DNA of 64,000 nt from Rummeliibacillus stabekisii. Lineage in GTDB: Bacteria; Bacillota; Bacilli; Bacillales_A; Planococcaceae. Under the pieces are notes generated by a model. That model was not told where the DNA came from. It saw only the letters and a program-made list of their open reading frames with translations, and did no database searches. Made by a program: the position numbers and the translations under genes. Below, in pieces: positions 50,866-61,498 of this stretch. Numbering within the stretch: the first letter of the stretch is position 1; the number at the start of each line of letters is the position of its first letter. The stretch spans positions 1-64,000 of the forward strand of contig NZ_BJVD01000006.1 of the NCBI RefSeq assembly GCF_007988965.1, written 5' to 3'.

Positions 50866-53800
50866 ATGAAGAAATATCGGTTGCCATTTTTTATTGTTTT
50901 AGCTCTCCTTTTAGCGGCAATCATTGCATACATACCATTTCAATCGGCAACAAAAGAAAGAACAGAAAAAGCAGATTTTAAAATGGATGTCGCAATTGTT
51001 AATCTGGATGAACCTGTAGACTATAATGGGAAGAAATATAACTTTGGAGAAGAATTTAAAAAGAGTTTGGAAAATGACGATTCACATCGTTTCCATTTAG
51101 TAGATACAGCAGAAGCAGAGGATGGTATTGCAGATAAACGTTATAATATGGCAATTACCATTCCAAATGATTTTACAAAAAGAGCACTTTCAATCGATAA
51201 GGTAAGCCCTGAGCCAATAGAGCTTTCCTACAAATTAAACGAATCAGATAATGAAATTACAAAAGCACAGGCTCAAAAAATATCAGGTGACTTATTAAAC
51301 TCATTTAATCAAAAAGTAATTGATGTCTTTTTTGCAAGCGTGATAGGGAACCTGCAATCTGCTCAAAATAATGTAAAAGGCATTGTGAAAAAGCAAGACC
51401 AACTAGCAGCAACTTACACCTCAGATATCCATGATCCATTAAGAGACTATTCTTCTACCTTAACGCAAATTGAAGACAGCACGAATGGAACAAGAAACTC
51501 ATTTGTAAAACTGAACAAAGGGTTAAACAACTTTGCACAAGAAGCTCAAAAAAGTGTCAATGGTACTTCAGGATTATCGAATACGATGACAATGATGCAA
51601 CAGTATATAACGGATGGAAATGATGGACTTAATTCGCTTATAAGCAAAATTACCGAAAACAATGATTCTTTAATGGCCGGCAATACTGAGGAATCATTAG
51701 AATATATCAAAGACCAACAAAAACAATTAAACGAATCATTTGAAGCAGATACAGGTTTACTAACAGAGATTCAAACATCTTTAAATTCTACAAGAGATGA
51801 AATATCTCGCTCTACCGTAACTTTAAAGGAACGAATTTATAATGATTTATCGAAAGAAGCTTCAGATTTAATTAATGAATCATTAAACGATTCTTTATCA
51901 GATCCTAAAAATGAAGCAAAATTGAATGCTCTTTTCTCTGTTCCTAAGGGCACGATCGAAAAAAATATTTTAAACAGCATTGATCAACTACCTTCCCTAG
52001 ACGAAGAGCAATTAAAAGATTTAGATGTATCTGATACAACGAAAGATCAATTACGTAAGATTATGGCTGCAGCTAAACAATATGCTGTTGAAAACAAGCA
52101 TCCTATTATTTCAAATGGCCAGTTATCTATTAATGATTATATGCAACAAATGAAACAAAAGCTTGCGACCGAAGGGGCAGTAATCGCTGATGAAGTAAAT
52201 ATTCCTGCGCAAGAAGCTGGCAGCCGAACATTCGCTATTAGTGCTCCAAATGGATTTGTAACAAAGAATATTGTATTAATGCTGCCAAATGGCGTTGTTT
52301 TAAATAATATTCAACCAGGTAAAATTGATTTGCCCACCGTACCGCAAGGAAAAATGAAAGTATATGCAACGTTTGTCTTAGCTGATTACGCTACAGATAT
52401 TCTGGCTCCAGTTCATTGGTCTTGGTCAATTAATAGCCATAGCGAAGAGACAAATACAGCATTGATGAAGAATATGGTGACACGTGTGTCACTGCCAGCT
52501 AATTCACTAAATACAAACGAGGCACCTGTTCCCTCGCAAGATGCACCTATTATTGAAGAGGAGGCCCAAGAAACAACTATCGAAAAACCAGAAGATAATA
52601 AAGATACTGGCAAGACAAATGAATCTAATCAAACAACTGATAAAAATGAAGAGTCAACGAACGAACCAAAGGAATCAGAGGAAAAGAATCCAAATGTACA
52701 ATCAAACTCTTCTAAAAATGCAACGATTAAGGAGAAACAATCCACAAAAACAGGCGATTCAGACGAAAAAGAGTCACCTGAAAAACCAAAGAGTACCGAA
52801 ACAAAAACTATTACCGATAATGCGATACACCATGAGGTAACAACAATACTTGCATCGCAGGAGGATATTCCGACTCAACTAGTCATGTCCATTTGGAATT
52901 ATCAGCGATTACAAGCATTATTGAACCTTTATTATAGTATCGATGTAACGAATCCGGAGCAATTTGCACAATTAAGCCACTCCTCATTTGAGCAAGTAGG
53001 TAGTGCGAATGCTGATTCCCTTTATTATGCTCTTTCGAATAAAGGGATGAAGGAATTCATCATTTCTACTCTTAAACAAACATTAATAGACCGTACTACT
53101 GCAAAACTAACGAATGATATGGAATCTCTTAATAAACAAGTCATTTCTTATAATGATGCACTGAATGGTATTGCAGAGAAGATACCTAACCTATCGCAAC
53201 AACTAAATGATTCGAAAGAAGTCGCAGAACAACAAGTAGCTGATATTGATGCACTAATACCAACTGCTGCAGAATGGAAAGAAGCAAGTGGTCATCTAGC
53301 TGATACTGGCTCGAAGTTAACTGAGCAAAATGAAAAAGGAGGAAAAATAAGCATAGAATTGGAGGATGGTCTTAGTGATTTATTAACCGCAAGCGACACG
53401 GTAGCTAGTCGAGCAGAGGCAGCATCTCTTCAAGCTGGCACTGTTTATGATACATTTGATGGCATAAATCAAAAAGCAGAGCAAATTAAAATAGGCGGAA
53501 CAAACATTGCTCACAAAGCTGATCAGTTAGCTGATAATCTTATTCAAAAGGTATCAAATGATAATGATTATGCATCAAACTTTAGCAATGTCCTTGCGAA
53601 TAGCAAAATTGGTAATAAATCAAATGAAGCACTCTATGCATTCTTATCAAGCCCTATTGATATGTCAAAATCATCGATAAAAAATGCACGAGATACTCGT
53701 TCAACATTCTATTTACTTATAATTTCTTCATTCTTAGCTTTGTTTACAGCATATGTAATTGCTGGATTTAAACGATTCAGCTTTAAGAAATCAGATTTTG

Positions 53801-54291
53801 AAGACGCTGCACAACAAAGTATAATGGCAACCAATTTGCCAATCACTTTATTTACGACAGTTATTGCTACTATAGAAGGGTTAATTGTTGGTGCGATTTC
53901 CCTAAGCATTAATAAGTCAGCCATTGTTTCACCGTCGATATGGATGGCGCTTACAGCATTATGTATGGTTTTATTCGTACTTGCAGCAACATACTTACTT
54001 CGCCAATGGAAAATGGTTGGTATGTTTATTATCTTATTGGTGATTAGTATGTACCTATTCTTTACTGAAGCGCTTGGTTTTGACTTTGAAAGATCCCATA
54101 TTATTCAACAATTTTCTCGTCTATCACCATTGCATTATTTAGAAAAAGCAATTTCAACTATTTTAAATACAAATAGTAGCAGTCTTTTAACCATATCTAT
54201 AATCGTTATTTTAGGTTTGATTTTCTTTGTATTAAACCTATTTGTTTTTAAATTTATACGTCCGAAAGAAGAAGTGATGTATGAAGCGTAA
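50866..54291 (+). CDS. esaA: type VII secretion membrane protein EsaA (YueB)
   Basis: This 1141-residue protein has one N-terminal transmembrane helix (about 7-25) and a very long extracellular region rich in helices. Five or six membrane segments lie at the C-terminus (about 945-1135), the layout of EsaA/YueB. In B. subtilis the homologue is the SPP1 phage receptor. Residues about 545-655 are a low-complexity Glu/Lys/Ser/Thr/Asn linker typical of wall-spanning regions. The gene starts a tightly packed unit and overlaps essA by 11 nt. Confidence 0.93.
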   Translation: MKKYRLPFFIVLALLLAAIIAYIPFQSATKERTEKADFKMDVAIVNLDEPVDYNGKKYNFGEEFKKSLENDDSHRFHLVDTAEAEDGIADKRYNMAITIPNDFTKRALSIDKVSPEPIELSYKLNESDNEITKAQAQKISGDLLNSFNQKVIDVFFASVIGNLQSAQNNVKGIVKKQDQLAATYTSDIHDPLRDYSSTLTQIEDSTNGTRNSFVKLNKGLNNFAQEAQKSVNGTSGLSNTMTMMQQYITDGNDGLNSLISKITENNDSLMAGNTEESLEYIKDQQKQLNESFEADTGLLTEIQTSLNSTRDEISRSTVTLKERIYNDLSKEASDLINESLNDSLSDPKNEAKLNALFSVPKGTIEKNILNSIDQLPSLDEEQLKDLDVSDTTKDQLRKIMAAAKQYAVENKHPIISNGQLSINDYMQQMKQKLATEGAVIADEVNIPAQEAGSRTFAISAPNGFVTKNIVLMLPNGVVLNNIQPGKIDLPTVPQGKMKVYATFVLADYATDILAPVHWSWSINSHSEETNTALMKNMVTRVSLPANSLNTNEAPVPSQDAPIIEEEAQETTIEKPEDNKDTGKTNESNQTTDKNEESTNEPKESEEKNPNVQSNSSKNATIKEKQSTKTGDSDEKESPEKPKSTETKTITDNAIHHEVTTILASQEDIPTQLVMSIWNYQRLQALLNLYYSIDVTNPEQFAQLSHSSFEQVGSANADSLYYALSNKGMKEFIISTLKQTLIDRTTAKLTNDMESLNKQVISYNDALNGIAEKIPNLSQQLNDSKEVAEQQVADIDALIPTAAEWKEASGHLADTGSKLTEQNEKGGKISIELEDGLSDLLTASDTVASRAEAASLQAGTVYDTFDGINQKAEQIKIGGTNIAHKADQLADNLIQKVSNDNDYASNFSNVLANSKIGNKSNEALYAFLSSPIDMSKSSIKNARDTRSTFYLLIISSFLALFTAYVIAGFKRFSFKKSDFEDAAQQSIMATNLPITLFTTVIATIEGLIVGAISLSINKSAIVSPSIWMALTALCMVLFVLAATYLLRQWKMVGMFIILLVISMYLFFTEALGFDFERSHIIQQFSRLSPLHYLEKAISTILNTNSSSLLTISIIVILGLIFFVLNLFVFKFIRPKEEVMYEA

Positions 54292-54754
54292 GGGGATTAT
54301 ATTACTGTTAATTGTTATCGCTTGGATCATGCAAGCAGTGTCTGTCCAAGCTGATGAAAAGAATGGACAGTTAGACATTGATATCCATCGCATTAATCAA
54401 AACAAAACAAAAGTCGACAGAACCGATCATTCTGTTGAAGGGACGGAAGATTTATTTACTGATGAAAGTCTTCAACTGGATAAAGAGATCAGACAAAAAG
54501 AGACAGATAAGAAATCAGAGACGCTACATTCCCTTTTTCGAAATGACTTTATGGAACAACAAACACCTTCAACAGATCAATTATTCAAGCAGCCAATTAG
54601 TCTGAGTAATATACAACGAGAAGAAACTGCAGAGAGTCCAGCGATTAGCTGGCTCTTTGTCACTATTATTGCTCTGATTATCAGTCTTTTTTGTACAGGA
54701 CTGTTCCTTTTACTTAAAAAGCTAAGTGTAGGTGAAACATATGATGAATCATAA
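54281..54754 (+). CDS. essA: type VII secretion protein EssA (YueC)
   Basis: This 157-residue protein has a cleavable-type signal (1-24, ending SVQADEK), a charged extracellular part and one C-terminal transmembrane helix (about 123-146). It is assigned by order between esaA and esaB and by this topology. It is a core membrane component of the Ess system. It overlaps both neighbours, indicating translational coupling. Confidence 0.88.
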   Translation: MKRKGIILLLIVIAWIMQAVSVQADEKNGQLDIDIHRINQNKTKVDRTDHSVEGTEDLFTDESLQLDKEIRQKETDKKSETLHSLFRNDFMEQQTPSTDQLFKQPISLSNIQREETAESPAISWLFVTIIALIISLFCTGLFLLLKKLSVGETYDES

Positions 54755-55007
54755 ACGCGTCACAATTGATTTTATGCAGAGCGGTGGCGGCAGCTACGAT
54801 ATTGCCATTTCTCAAAAAATGACTGTCAAACAATTATTGCAGGCTCTTGCCGCAAGTTTGCATACTTCAATCGATTTGAATAGCGTTATTAAATTACCTT
54901 TAAAACAAAAAACAATGATGCCTGAAGACAGATTCATGGATTATTCAATATCGAATGGAGAACTACTGGTCGTCTACATCGAACAAGACAAAAAAGGGGA
55001 GTCATAA
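54741..55007 (+). CDS. esaB: ubiquitin-like type VII secretion protein EsaB (YukD)
   Basis: This 88-residue cytosolic protein has a ubiquitin-like beta-grasp pattern (RVTIDFMQSGGGSYDIAIS, then MTVKQLLQALAASL). It lacks a C-terminal Gly-Gly, so it is not a modifier. EsaB/YukD is required for Ess/Yuk secretion. I start at the ATG at 54741, after TAGGTG. It overlaps essA by 14 nt and shares one base with the essB start (TAATG). Confidence 0.9.
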   Translation: MMNHKRVTIDFMQSGGGSYDIAISQKMTVKQLLQALAASLHTSIDLNSVIKLPLKQKTMMPEDRFMDYSISNGELLVVYIEQDKKGES

Positions 55008-56296
55008 TGGAAGACAAATTAATATTAGGAGCGGTCGAATTATCTGCAAAAAAGAAAGATGACCGACTAATTCTATCTTTGCCACAAGCTGATACCTCTC
55101 TTCGCAATACACAGGAATTACAGCTTTTAAATCAAGACAAAAATTACTTTATACAAGCTGATGCTCAGGTGCAAGACGAGAACTTAGAGTTTCATTACTT
55201 ATTAACAGATATGCGTTTTTTTGAACAGATAAAACAATTAGACCGAGAGCACAAATTACGCATGCTCTTTAATATAGGGCGTTTCAGCTCTATGTTAAAC
55301 GGGCGTACAACTCTCGTTTTACATCCGGATAATCTAGTCTTTGATATCAACTTAATGCCTTATATGCTTTATCGTGGCATAAAAAATATTCTTCCGCCAT
55401 TCCAGCATGAAGAAGGAGTGTTTTTAAAGGCTTATAAATGTCTAGCGATTGCTACGTTTTCTAAGGAATTTAAATTTGATGATCTTATGAACGGTGCTTA
55501 TGAACGAGCAAAGCAGACATCCTTCGAAAAAGCTGTCCATCAGTCACAGAACGTAGAAGAGCTGCAAGCATTATTAAAAATATATTATGAGGAAGAACAT
55601 AAGAAAGCAGCTCTAAAGTTTGAAAAAGTATCAAAAGCTCAATTTAAAGGTTTTAAAATTGCAACGATTGCTTTAGGTGTTGTTAGTATTGTGTTAATTT
55701 CTCTTGTTTTATATGCTTTTAGCTCTAAAATCCCAACAGAAGAGCTGTACAACCAAGCAAATGCATCCTATATCAATGAAAATTATATAGATGTAAAAGA
55801 ATCTTTGAAAGATCAAAAAATAGAGGATATACCCAAAAGTATAAAAAAGATTTATGCGATTTCTAGTATCAAAACTAGTTTGCAAGAGGAAGAAAAACAA
55901 ACAAACGCAATAAATTCTATATCGTCTATTTCAGATGAGCGTCTTTTAAATTATTGGATTGATATTGCAAGAAACGATTTTAATGGAAGCTTAAAGATTG
56001 CAAAAAGCCTAGATGTAAACGATTTGAAAAAGTTCAGCATCATCTTGTATGAAAATCAGTTGAAAAAAAATACAAAGATGAATCAACAAGAAAAAGAGGA
56101 TAAATTAAAAGATCTTGAAGTTCAATTAAATGAAATAACTGAAGAAGAAGCAGCTGCACAAGAAGCTCAAGAATCTGAAACGCAAAAAGCAGCTGAAGAA
56201 AAACAAAAACAAATAGAGGCACAAGAAAAACAGAAAGTAGAAAAGCGAAAGAAGCAAAGCAAGGATAAACAAGATAAAAAAACAGACAAAGAATAG
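55007..56296 (+). CDS. essB: type VII secretion protein EssB (YukC)
   Basis: This 429-residue protein has an N-terminal cytoplasmic pseudokinase-like domain (about 1-205), a single transmembrane helix (about 217-238) and an extracellular helical part. A long charged Glu/Lys/Gln coiled-coil tail (about 350-429) follows. EssB is an essential scaffold that binds EssC. Its ATG shares a base with the esaB stop codon. Confidence 0.92.
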   Translation: MEDKLILGAVELSAKKKDDRLILSLPQADTSLRNTQELQLLNQDKNYFIQADAQVQDENLEFHYLLTDMRFFEQIKQLDREHKLRMLFNIGRFSSMLNGRTTLVLHPDNLVFDINLMPYMLYRGIKNILPPFQHEEGVFLKAYKCLAIATFSKEFKFDDLMNGAYERAKQTSFEKAVHQSQNVEELQALLKIYYEEEHKKAALKFEKVSKAQFKGFKIATIALGVVSIVLISLVLYAFSSKIPTEELYNQANASYINENYIDVKESLKDQKIEDIPKSIKKIYAISSIKTSLQEEEKQTNAINSISSISDERLLNYWIDIARNDFNGSLKIAKSLDVNDLKKFSIILYENQLKKNTKMNQQEKEDKLKDLEVQLNEITEEEAAAQEAQESETQKAAEEKQKQIEAQEKQKVEKRKKQSKDKQDKKTDKE

Positions 56297-56308
56297 GAGG
56301 TGAAGGAA

Positions 56309-59300
56309 ATGAAATATATATTGACGGTATCTAATGGAGACTCCTTCCATCGATATGAATTCCTCGCATCTCAACCAGAGGAAATCACGATTGGTGGAAA
56401 TACAAAAGCAACGATTACGATGTCTTCTGCAAAGAGCGAGATTATTTGCAAGTGGGATGGCCGAGAGTTAACTGCAGATGATAGATTACTAAACTTTAAC
56501 CAAGTCGAAACGATTGGATCCCTCTCACTTATTGTCTATGAAATGGAAGAAATGTGTTTTGATTTACTAGATATAACACAATGGACAATCGGAAATGAGG
56601 AAGATGATTCAATTTATTTACATAAGGAGAATCCAGGAAGAATATTTATCCAAAAAACAGGGCAGCAGGAATATTCCTTCTTTGCTGTTAATAGCAAGCT
56701 TATTGTCAATATGTACGCTAAAGAAGAAGGACAATTTTTTGATGGTGATCTGTTAGCAATTGCCGATATTTTATTCACTATTCAGGATTCACAGTTATTC
56801 GTGTATACTCCGAAAAACAGCTGTAAGATTCATTTGCCAAGCCTGGCCATTAAACATCCAGTAGTAAAACATACGTATCATCGTTCACCGCGTGTCCGAT
56901 ACCACCAACCTGATGAGGAAAAAATTATTGCCAATCCGCCAACAAGGCCATCTAAACCAAGCGAACAGCTGGGAAGATTGATTGTGCCGCCATTAGTGAT
57001 GTTGGCTGCCATGATTTTGGTATCCATCTTTAGGCCTTATGGTATTTATATTGTTGTTATGCTTTCAGCGACCATTGTGACTGTCATTTTCTCGGTTACC
57101 TCTTATGTACGAAATGTGAAAAAATACAAAAAAAATATGAAAGAACGAGATGAAAAATTCAAAGCATATCTTCGAGAGAAATCGAAGGAATTATATCTTG
57201 CACAAAAAGAGCAGGCGGATGCATTAACCTATCATTTTCCACAGATACCTGAGCTATTACAGCTGTTGCAGGAGCAATCTGCAAGAATGTATGAAAAAAC
57301 GCCATTTCATAATGATTTCTTATCCTATCGCTTAGGTAAGGGACCAGTGGATGGTAGCTTTCCCATCAAAATTAATGTAGAAGAATTCACTTTAGAAGAA
57401 GATCCGCTGATGGAAAAAGCCATTGAATTAGAACGTCAGTATAATCATGTTGACGATGCACCGGTTATAGCTGATTTAAGAAGCGGTGCAGTAGGTTATA
57501 TCGGAAAACGTCCACTTGTCTTGCAGCAACTGAAACAAATGATCGCACAACTAGCATTCTTTCATAGCTATCATGAATTGCAGTTTGTGATGGTCTTCAA
57601 AGAGCAAGAGAGGAAAGAATGGGATTGGATGCGTTGGCTTCCACATGCGAGCTTACAAAATATAAACGTCCGTACATTTGTTTATCACGAACGTTCTAGA
57701 GAGCAAGTAATGAACTCACTTTATCAAATGTTAAAAGAACGCAAATTGGAAACGGAAAAGAAGAATACCCGAGAAGCAAAAGTTTTCATTCCACAAATCG
57801 TTTTAGTGATTACAGATGAAACCATTATTATGGATCATACCATAATGGAAATTCTTCAAGATGATTGCCGTCAGCTGGGTGTTTCTGTTGTATACGTGCA
57901 AGATGTTGTAGAATCGCTACCTGAGCATGTATCAACAATTGTACGAGTTAAAGATTCAACGACAGGGGAATTATTTATTCAAAATAATAAATTGAAAAAG
58001 CAATCATTTGAATTGGATTCTGTTGTTTCAGATAGTCTGCTTGAAGAGTTGACGAGAAGGTTAGCAGGCTATGAACATCTGCAAAGTCTAGAAAATCGTA
58101 TTCCTGAGAGTATAACGTACATGGAAATGTACGGTGTGCAAACAGTTCAAGATTTGCAAGTATTAGAACGCTGGCAAAAACATAAACCGTATAAAAGTCT
58201 AGCTGTACCGCTTGGACTTAGAGGAAAGGATGATGTGGTTTATCTTAACCTTCATGAAAAAGCACATGGACCGCATGGTTTAGTAGCAGGTACTACAGGT
58301 TCTGGTAAATCGGAAATCATCCAGTCATATATCTTATCTTTAGCAACTAACTTTCATCCTTATGATATCGGTTTCTTATTAATCGACTATAAAGGAGGGG
58401 GTATGGCAAATTTATTCAAAGATTTGCCGCATTTACTTGGCGTGATTACTAACCTAGATGGTGCTCAATCTATGCGAGCGTTAGCATCGATTAAAGCCGA
58501 GCTTCGAAAACGCCAGCATATTTTTGGTCAACATGAGATTAACCATATTCATCAGTATCAAAAATTGTATGAAGAAAATAAGGTACAGGATCCAATGCCT
58601 GAACTCTTCATTATTTCGGACGAATTTGCAGAATTAAAAGCCGAACAGCCTGATTTTATGAAAGAACTAGTATCAACAGCGAGGATTGGACGGTCTCTTG
58701 GTATTCATTTAATATTAGCAACTCAAAAGCCAAGCGGCGTTGTAGATGATCAAATTTGGTCAAACTCGAAATTTAAACTCGCTCTTAAAGTACAAAATGA
58801 AAGCGACTCAAACGAAGTCCTCAAAACGAAAGATGCAGCTGAGATTACACAGCCAGGGCGAGCTTACTTGCAGGTAGGGAACAATGAAATCTACGAGCTT
58901 TTCCAAAGTGCATGGAGTGGAGCTACCTACAAAGGCAACCAGACAGCAGAGGATGTTGAAGATTTTACTATCTATACAATTAACGAGCTAGGTCAGTATG
59001 AGGTGTTAACAGAGGATTTAAGTGGCTTATCACAACAGGACGTACCAAAACGGCAATCCACAGAATTAGAGGCAGTAGTTGAAGAAATTCATCAAGCTGC
59101 AATAGTACAGAGCATTCAAGCACTGCCAAGACCTTGGCTGCCACCGCTAGAAGATAGAATTAGCCGACATGAATTAGGCGATGTAGTGAAAGAAAAGCAA
59201 CGTTTAACAGCAAAAATTGGCATGATTGACTTGCCTCATGAACAATCGCAAATACCATTTGCACTGGACTTTGCACGAGATGGTCATGTCGCTATTTTTG

Positions 59301-60769
59301 CAAGCCCAGGCTATGGGAAGAGCACTATGCTTCAAACACTAGCCATGCAAATAGCGGAGAATTATACACCAGAAGAAGCCCATTTTTATTTACTCGATTT
59401 TGGAACAAATGGTTTACTGCCACTTCGTAAACTACCGCATACAGCAGATATGATTCGTTTAGATGAAGAATTAAAGCTACAAAAATGGATGAAACGCATG
59501 TCAGAGCTTATCAAGGCACGTAAAAAGCTTTTAAGTCAAATCGGTGTCTCAAACGCTGCGATGTATAAGGAATTAACGCATGAAGAACTACCTGATATTC
59601 TGATTTTCGTAGATGTAATGGATGCTGCAAATGAATCGCCATTAAAAGATGATTTTGATAGTTTGATGACTATCATTGCACGAGATGGGGCAGGCCTAGG
59701 CATCTTCCTTATTCTAACTGCAAGTAGACAACTGGCTATTCGTACACCAATCTTGATTAATATCAAAACTCAAATCGTACTGTATATGATTGATCAGTCT
59801 GAAAGCAGAGGAATTATGGGGAAAGCAGATGTATCCATTGAAGAGATGCCAGGCCGTGCGTTGATTAAATTAGATGAGGTCACACTCATGCAAGTAGCAC
59901 TACCTGCAGAAGGTTTGGATGATGTACAAATTGCTGAAAACCTACGTAAGGCAATTGATGAGATTCAAAATCAGTGGCATGGTAAAAAGCCTGCACCAAT
60001 TCCAATGGTACCAGAAATCGTAACAGAAGATTTCTTCTGTGCACTGCCGTCTGTTAAGGATGCTTTAGCAAATAATAAATGGCCAATTGCTGTGGATATG
60101 GAAAAGGTAGAAGCGGTGTCAATTGACTTTAACTCACATCAGCATTTACTAGTTATTGCGGATACTGAAAGAAGATTTATGCAAGCATTTGAAACCATTT
60201 TATATGCAATGGATCAATCGAATATTGTTACTCAGCTACTAATAGTCGACCAAGTAACAGCCGTCTATAGTTCCTTGCATAGTGGCCAATCGCAGTATGT
60301 CCAAAACAATGATGATGTAGCTGCATTAATTGAACAATTACTTGAAGCACAGCAGGCGAGACAACAATCTTATATCGAACAAAGAGAAAAGGGCATTACT
60401 TCTTTAAGAGCGTTTGTACAACAACTAAGTCCTATTGTTGTGTTGTTTACTGATATGGAGGCAATTATTAATCAACTGTCATCCACATCGCAGTCTCAAT
60501 TAGCGAAGGTTATCTCAGAAGGGGCTACTTACGGCCTGCATCTAATTTTCGGTATGAATAGCCAAATGACAAGAAGCTATGATGAAGCCTCAACGGCTTT
60601 GAAGAAATTAAGTACAGCATTATCAATGGTCCGATTAAATGATCAATCCGTTTTAGAAGTACAAAGACCATATCGTGAAAAAGAGTTGAATGCTTCAGAA
60701 GGCTATATGATAAAAGGTAATCATGTTGAGAAAGTGAAACTATTATCCACAATGAAAGTAGGGGTGTAG
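56309..60769 (+). CDS. essC: FtsK/SpoIIIE-type secretion ATPase EssC (YukBA)
   Basis: This 1486-residue motor of the type VII system has two N-terminal FHA-like domains (about 1-180) and two transmembrane helices (about 224-265). ATPase domain 1 has GTTGSGKSE near 662, domain 2 has SPGYGKSTM near 999, and a third domain from about 1240 has no Walker A lysine motif (IADTERRF). A degenerate third domain is usual in EssC, and its C-terminus selects substrates. I start at the ATG at 56309, after AGGAGGTGA. Confidence 0.95.
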   Translation: MKYILTVSNGDSFHRYEFLASQPEEITIGGNTKATITMSSAKSEIICKWDGRELTADDRLLNFNQVETIGSLSLIVYEMEEMCFDLLDITQWTIGNEEDDSIYLHKENPGRIFIQKTGQQEYSFFAVNSKLIVNMYAKEEGQFFDGDLLAIADILFTIQDSQLFVYTPKNSCKIHLPSLAIKHPVVKHTYHRSPRVRYHQPDEEKIIANPPTRPSKPSEQLGRLIVPPLVMLAAMILVSIFRPYGIYIVVMLSATIVTVIFSVTSYVRNVKKYKKNMKERDEKFKAYLREKSKELYLAQKEQADALTYHFPQIPELLQLLQEQSARMYEKTPFHNDFLSYRLGKGPVDGSFPIKINVEEFTLEEDPLMEKAIELERQYNHVDDAPVIADLRSGAVGYIGKRPLVLQQLKQMIAQLAFFHSYHELQFVMVFKEQERKEWDWMRWLPHASLQNINVRTFVYHERSREQVMNSLYQMLKERKLETEKKNTREAKVFIPQIVLVITDETIIMDHTIMEILQDDCRQLGVSVVYVQDVVESLPEHVSTIVRVKDSTTGELFIQNNKLKKQSFELDSVVSDSLLEELTRRLAGYEHLQSLENRIPESITYMEMYGVQTVQDLQVLERWQKHKPYKSLAVPLGLRGKDDVVYLNLHEKAHGPHGLVAGTTGSGKSEIIQSYILSLATNFHPYDIGFLLIDYKGGGMANLFKDLPHLLGVITNLDGAQSMRALASIKAELRKRQHIFGQHEINHIHQYQKLYEENKVQDPMPELFIISDEFAELKAEQPDFMKELVSTARIGRSLGIHLILATQKPSGVVDDQIWSNSKFKLALKVQNESDSNEVLKTKDAAEITQPGRAYLQVGNNEIYELFQSAWSGATYKGNQTAEDVEDFTIYTINELGQYEVLTEDLSGLSQQDVPKRQSTELEAVVEEIHQAAIVQSIQALPRPWLPPLEDRISRHELGDVVKEKQRLTAKIGMIDLPHEQSQIPFALDFARDGHVAIFASPGYGKSTMLQTLAMQIAENYTPEEAHFYLLDFGTNGLLPLRKLPHTADMIRLDEELKLQKWMKRMSELIKARKKLLSQIGVSNAAMYKELTHEELPDILIFVDVMDAANESPLKDDFDSLMTIIARDGAGLGIFLILTASRQLAIRTPILINIKTQIVLYMIDQSESRGIMGKADVSIEEMPGRALIKLDEVTLMQVALPAEGLDDVQIAENLRKAIDEIQNQWHGKKPAPIPMVPEIVTEDFFCALPSVKDALANNKWPIAVDMEKVEAVSIDFNSHQHLLVIADTERRFMQAFETILYAMDQSNIVTQLLIVDQVTAVYSSLHSGQSQYVQNNDDVAALIEQLLEAQQARQQSYIEQREKGITSLRAFVQQLSPIVVLFTDMEAIINQLSSTSQSQLAKVISEGATYGLHLIFGMNSQMTRSYDEASTALKKLSTALSMVRLNDQSVLEVQRPYREKELNASEGYMIKGNHVEKVKLLSTMKVGV

Positions 60770-60771
60770 AT

Positions 60772-61179
60772 ATGGCGTGGGAAGATTTAAATTTCTTTAA
60801 TTGGTTCTTAAATGGAAATGAAATCAAAGCTAAACAATATCGTCAATTATCCCGTGCTCTAACTAATGATAAGGAAAGGTTGGAAAGCCGCATAGATGAT
60901 ATAGAAGATTCTACAGATGCATATCAGCAAGAACATCCATCGTTAAAGAGCGAAGGATTTCCTGCAAATTTATATAAGACAAAACAATCACTCGTTGACC
61001 AGAAGATGCTAAAGCTAATGGAAGAGTTAAAAGGTGAAAAAAAATCCTATACCTCAGCGATTAATATTGCCAATGAACGAGCTGGACATTATCAAAGGTT
61101 GGGAGAGGAAGAGAGAGAAAGAGAAAGAGAACGAGAAAAAAGAGAAAGAGAAAGAGAACTAGAAAAACAAAAAAAGTAA
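60772..61179 (+). CDS. type VII locus coiled-coil protein with an Arg/Glu tail
   Basis: This 135-residue helical protein starts three bases after essC. The body (about 20-110) is predicted as two long helices, like the small partner or chaperone proteins found beside LXG toxins. The last 25 residues are an almost pure Arg/Glu repeat encoded by a GA-rich tract. The exact family is not certain (YwqH-like is possible). SD AGGGGTG. Confidence 0.7.
   Translation: MAWEDLNFFNWFLNGNEIKAKQYRQLSRALTNDKERLESRIDDIEDSTDAYQQEHPSLKSEGFPANLYKTKQSLVDQKMLKLMEELKGEKKSYTSAINIANERAGHYQRLGEEEREREREREKRERERELEKQKK
61103..61170 (+). repeat. GA-rich simple repeat inside a gene
   Basis: An imperfect GAGAAA-type hexamer repeat of about 68 bp encodes the Arg/Glu tail of the preceding entry. 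Such tracts can expand or contract in steps; multiples of 3 would keep the frame, other changes would break it. Confidence 0.7.
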
Positions 61180-61192
61180 TAGGAGGGTCAAT

Positions 61193-61498
61193 ATGTCTCA
61201 AGATGTTGAAATTAATGGCAGCCAATTAAATGAAGCTATTGCTCAAGCAAAAGTAATCAAAAGAGCACTTTACGACGCAAAAGCAAGTGCTGAAGGTTTT
61301 TCCAGTACATTAAGCGGTTCAGAATGGTCGGGGCGTGCCAAAGATGAATTCACAGCTTTTTTGGATATCATCATCCAATATCATGATGACATTTGTGGGG
61401 CAGCTCAAAAAAATCTGGAATCCCTAGAGAAATTAAAAAAACATATGGATGAGTTGATGCAAGAGGACATTGTTGTTGAAGTGGAGGGGATTGGATGA
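61193..61498 (+). CDS. WXG100-like small secretion partner (EsxB/YwqI-like)
   Basis: This 101-residue two-helix protein has the turn SEWSGRAKDEF, a WXG-type motif (W-S-G). It probably forms a heterodimer with another small helical protein of the locus or with the toxin N-terminus, and may be co-secreted. AGGAGGG precedes the ATG. Its stop overlaps the next start (ATGA). Confidence 0.8.
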   Translation: MSQDVEINGSQLNEAIAQAKVIKRALYDAKASAEGFSSTLSGSEWSGRAKDEFTAFLDIIIQYHDDICGAAQKNLESLEKLKKHMDELMQEDIVVEVEGIG

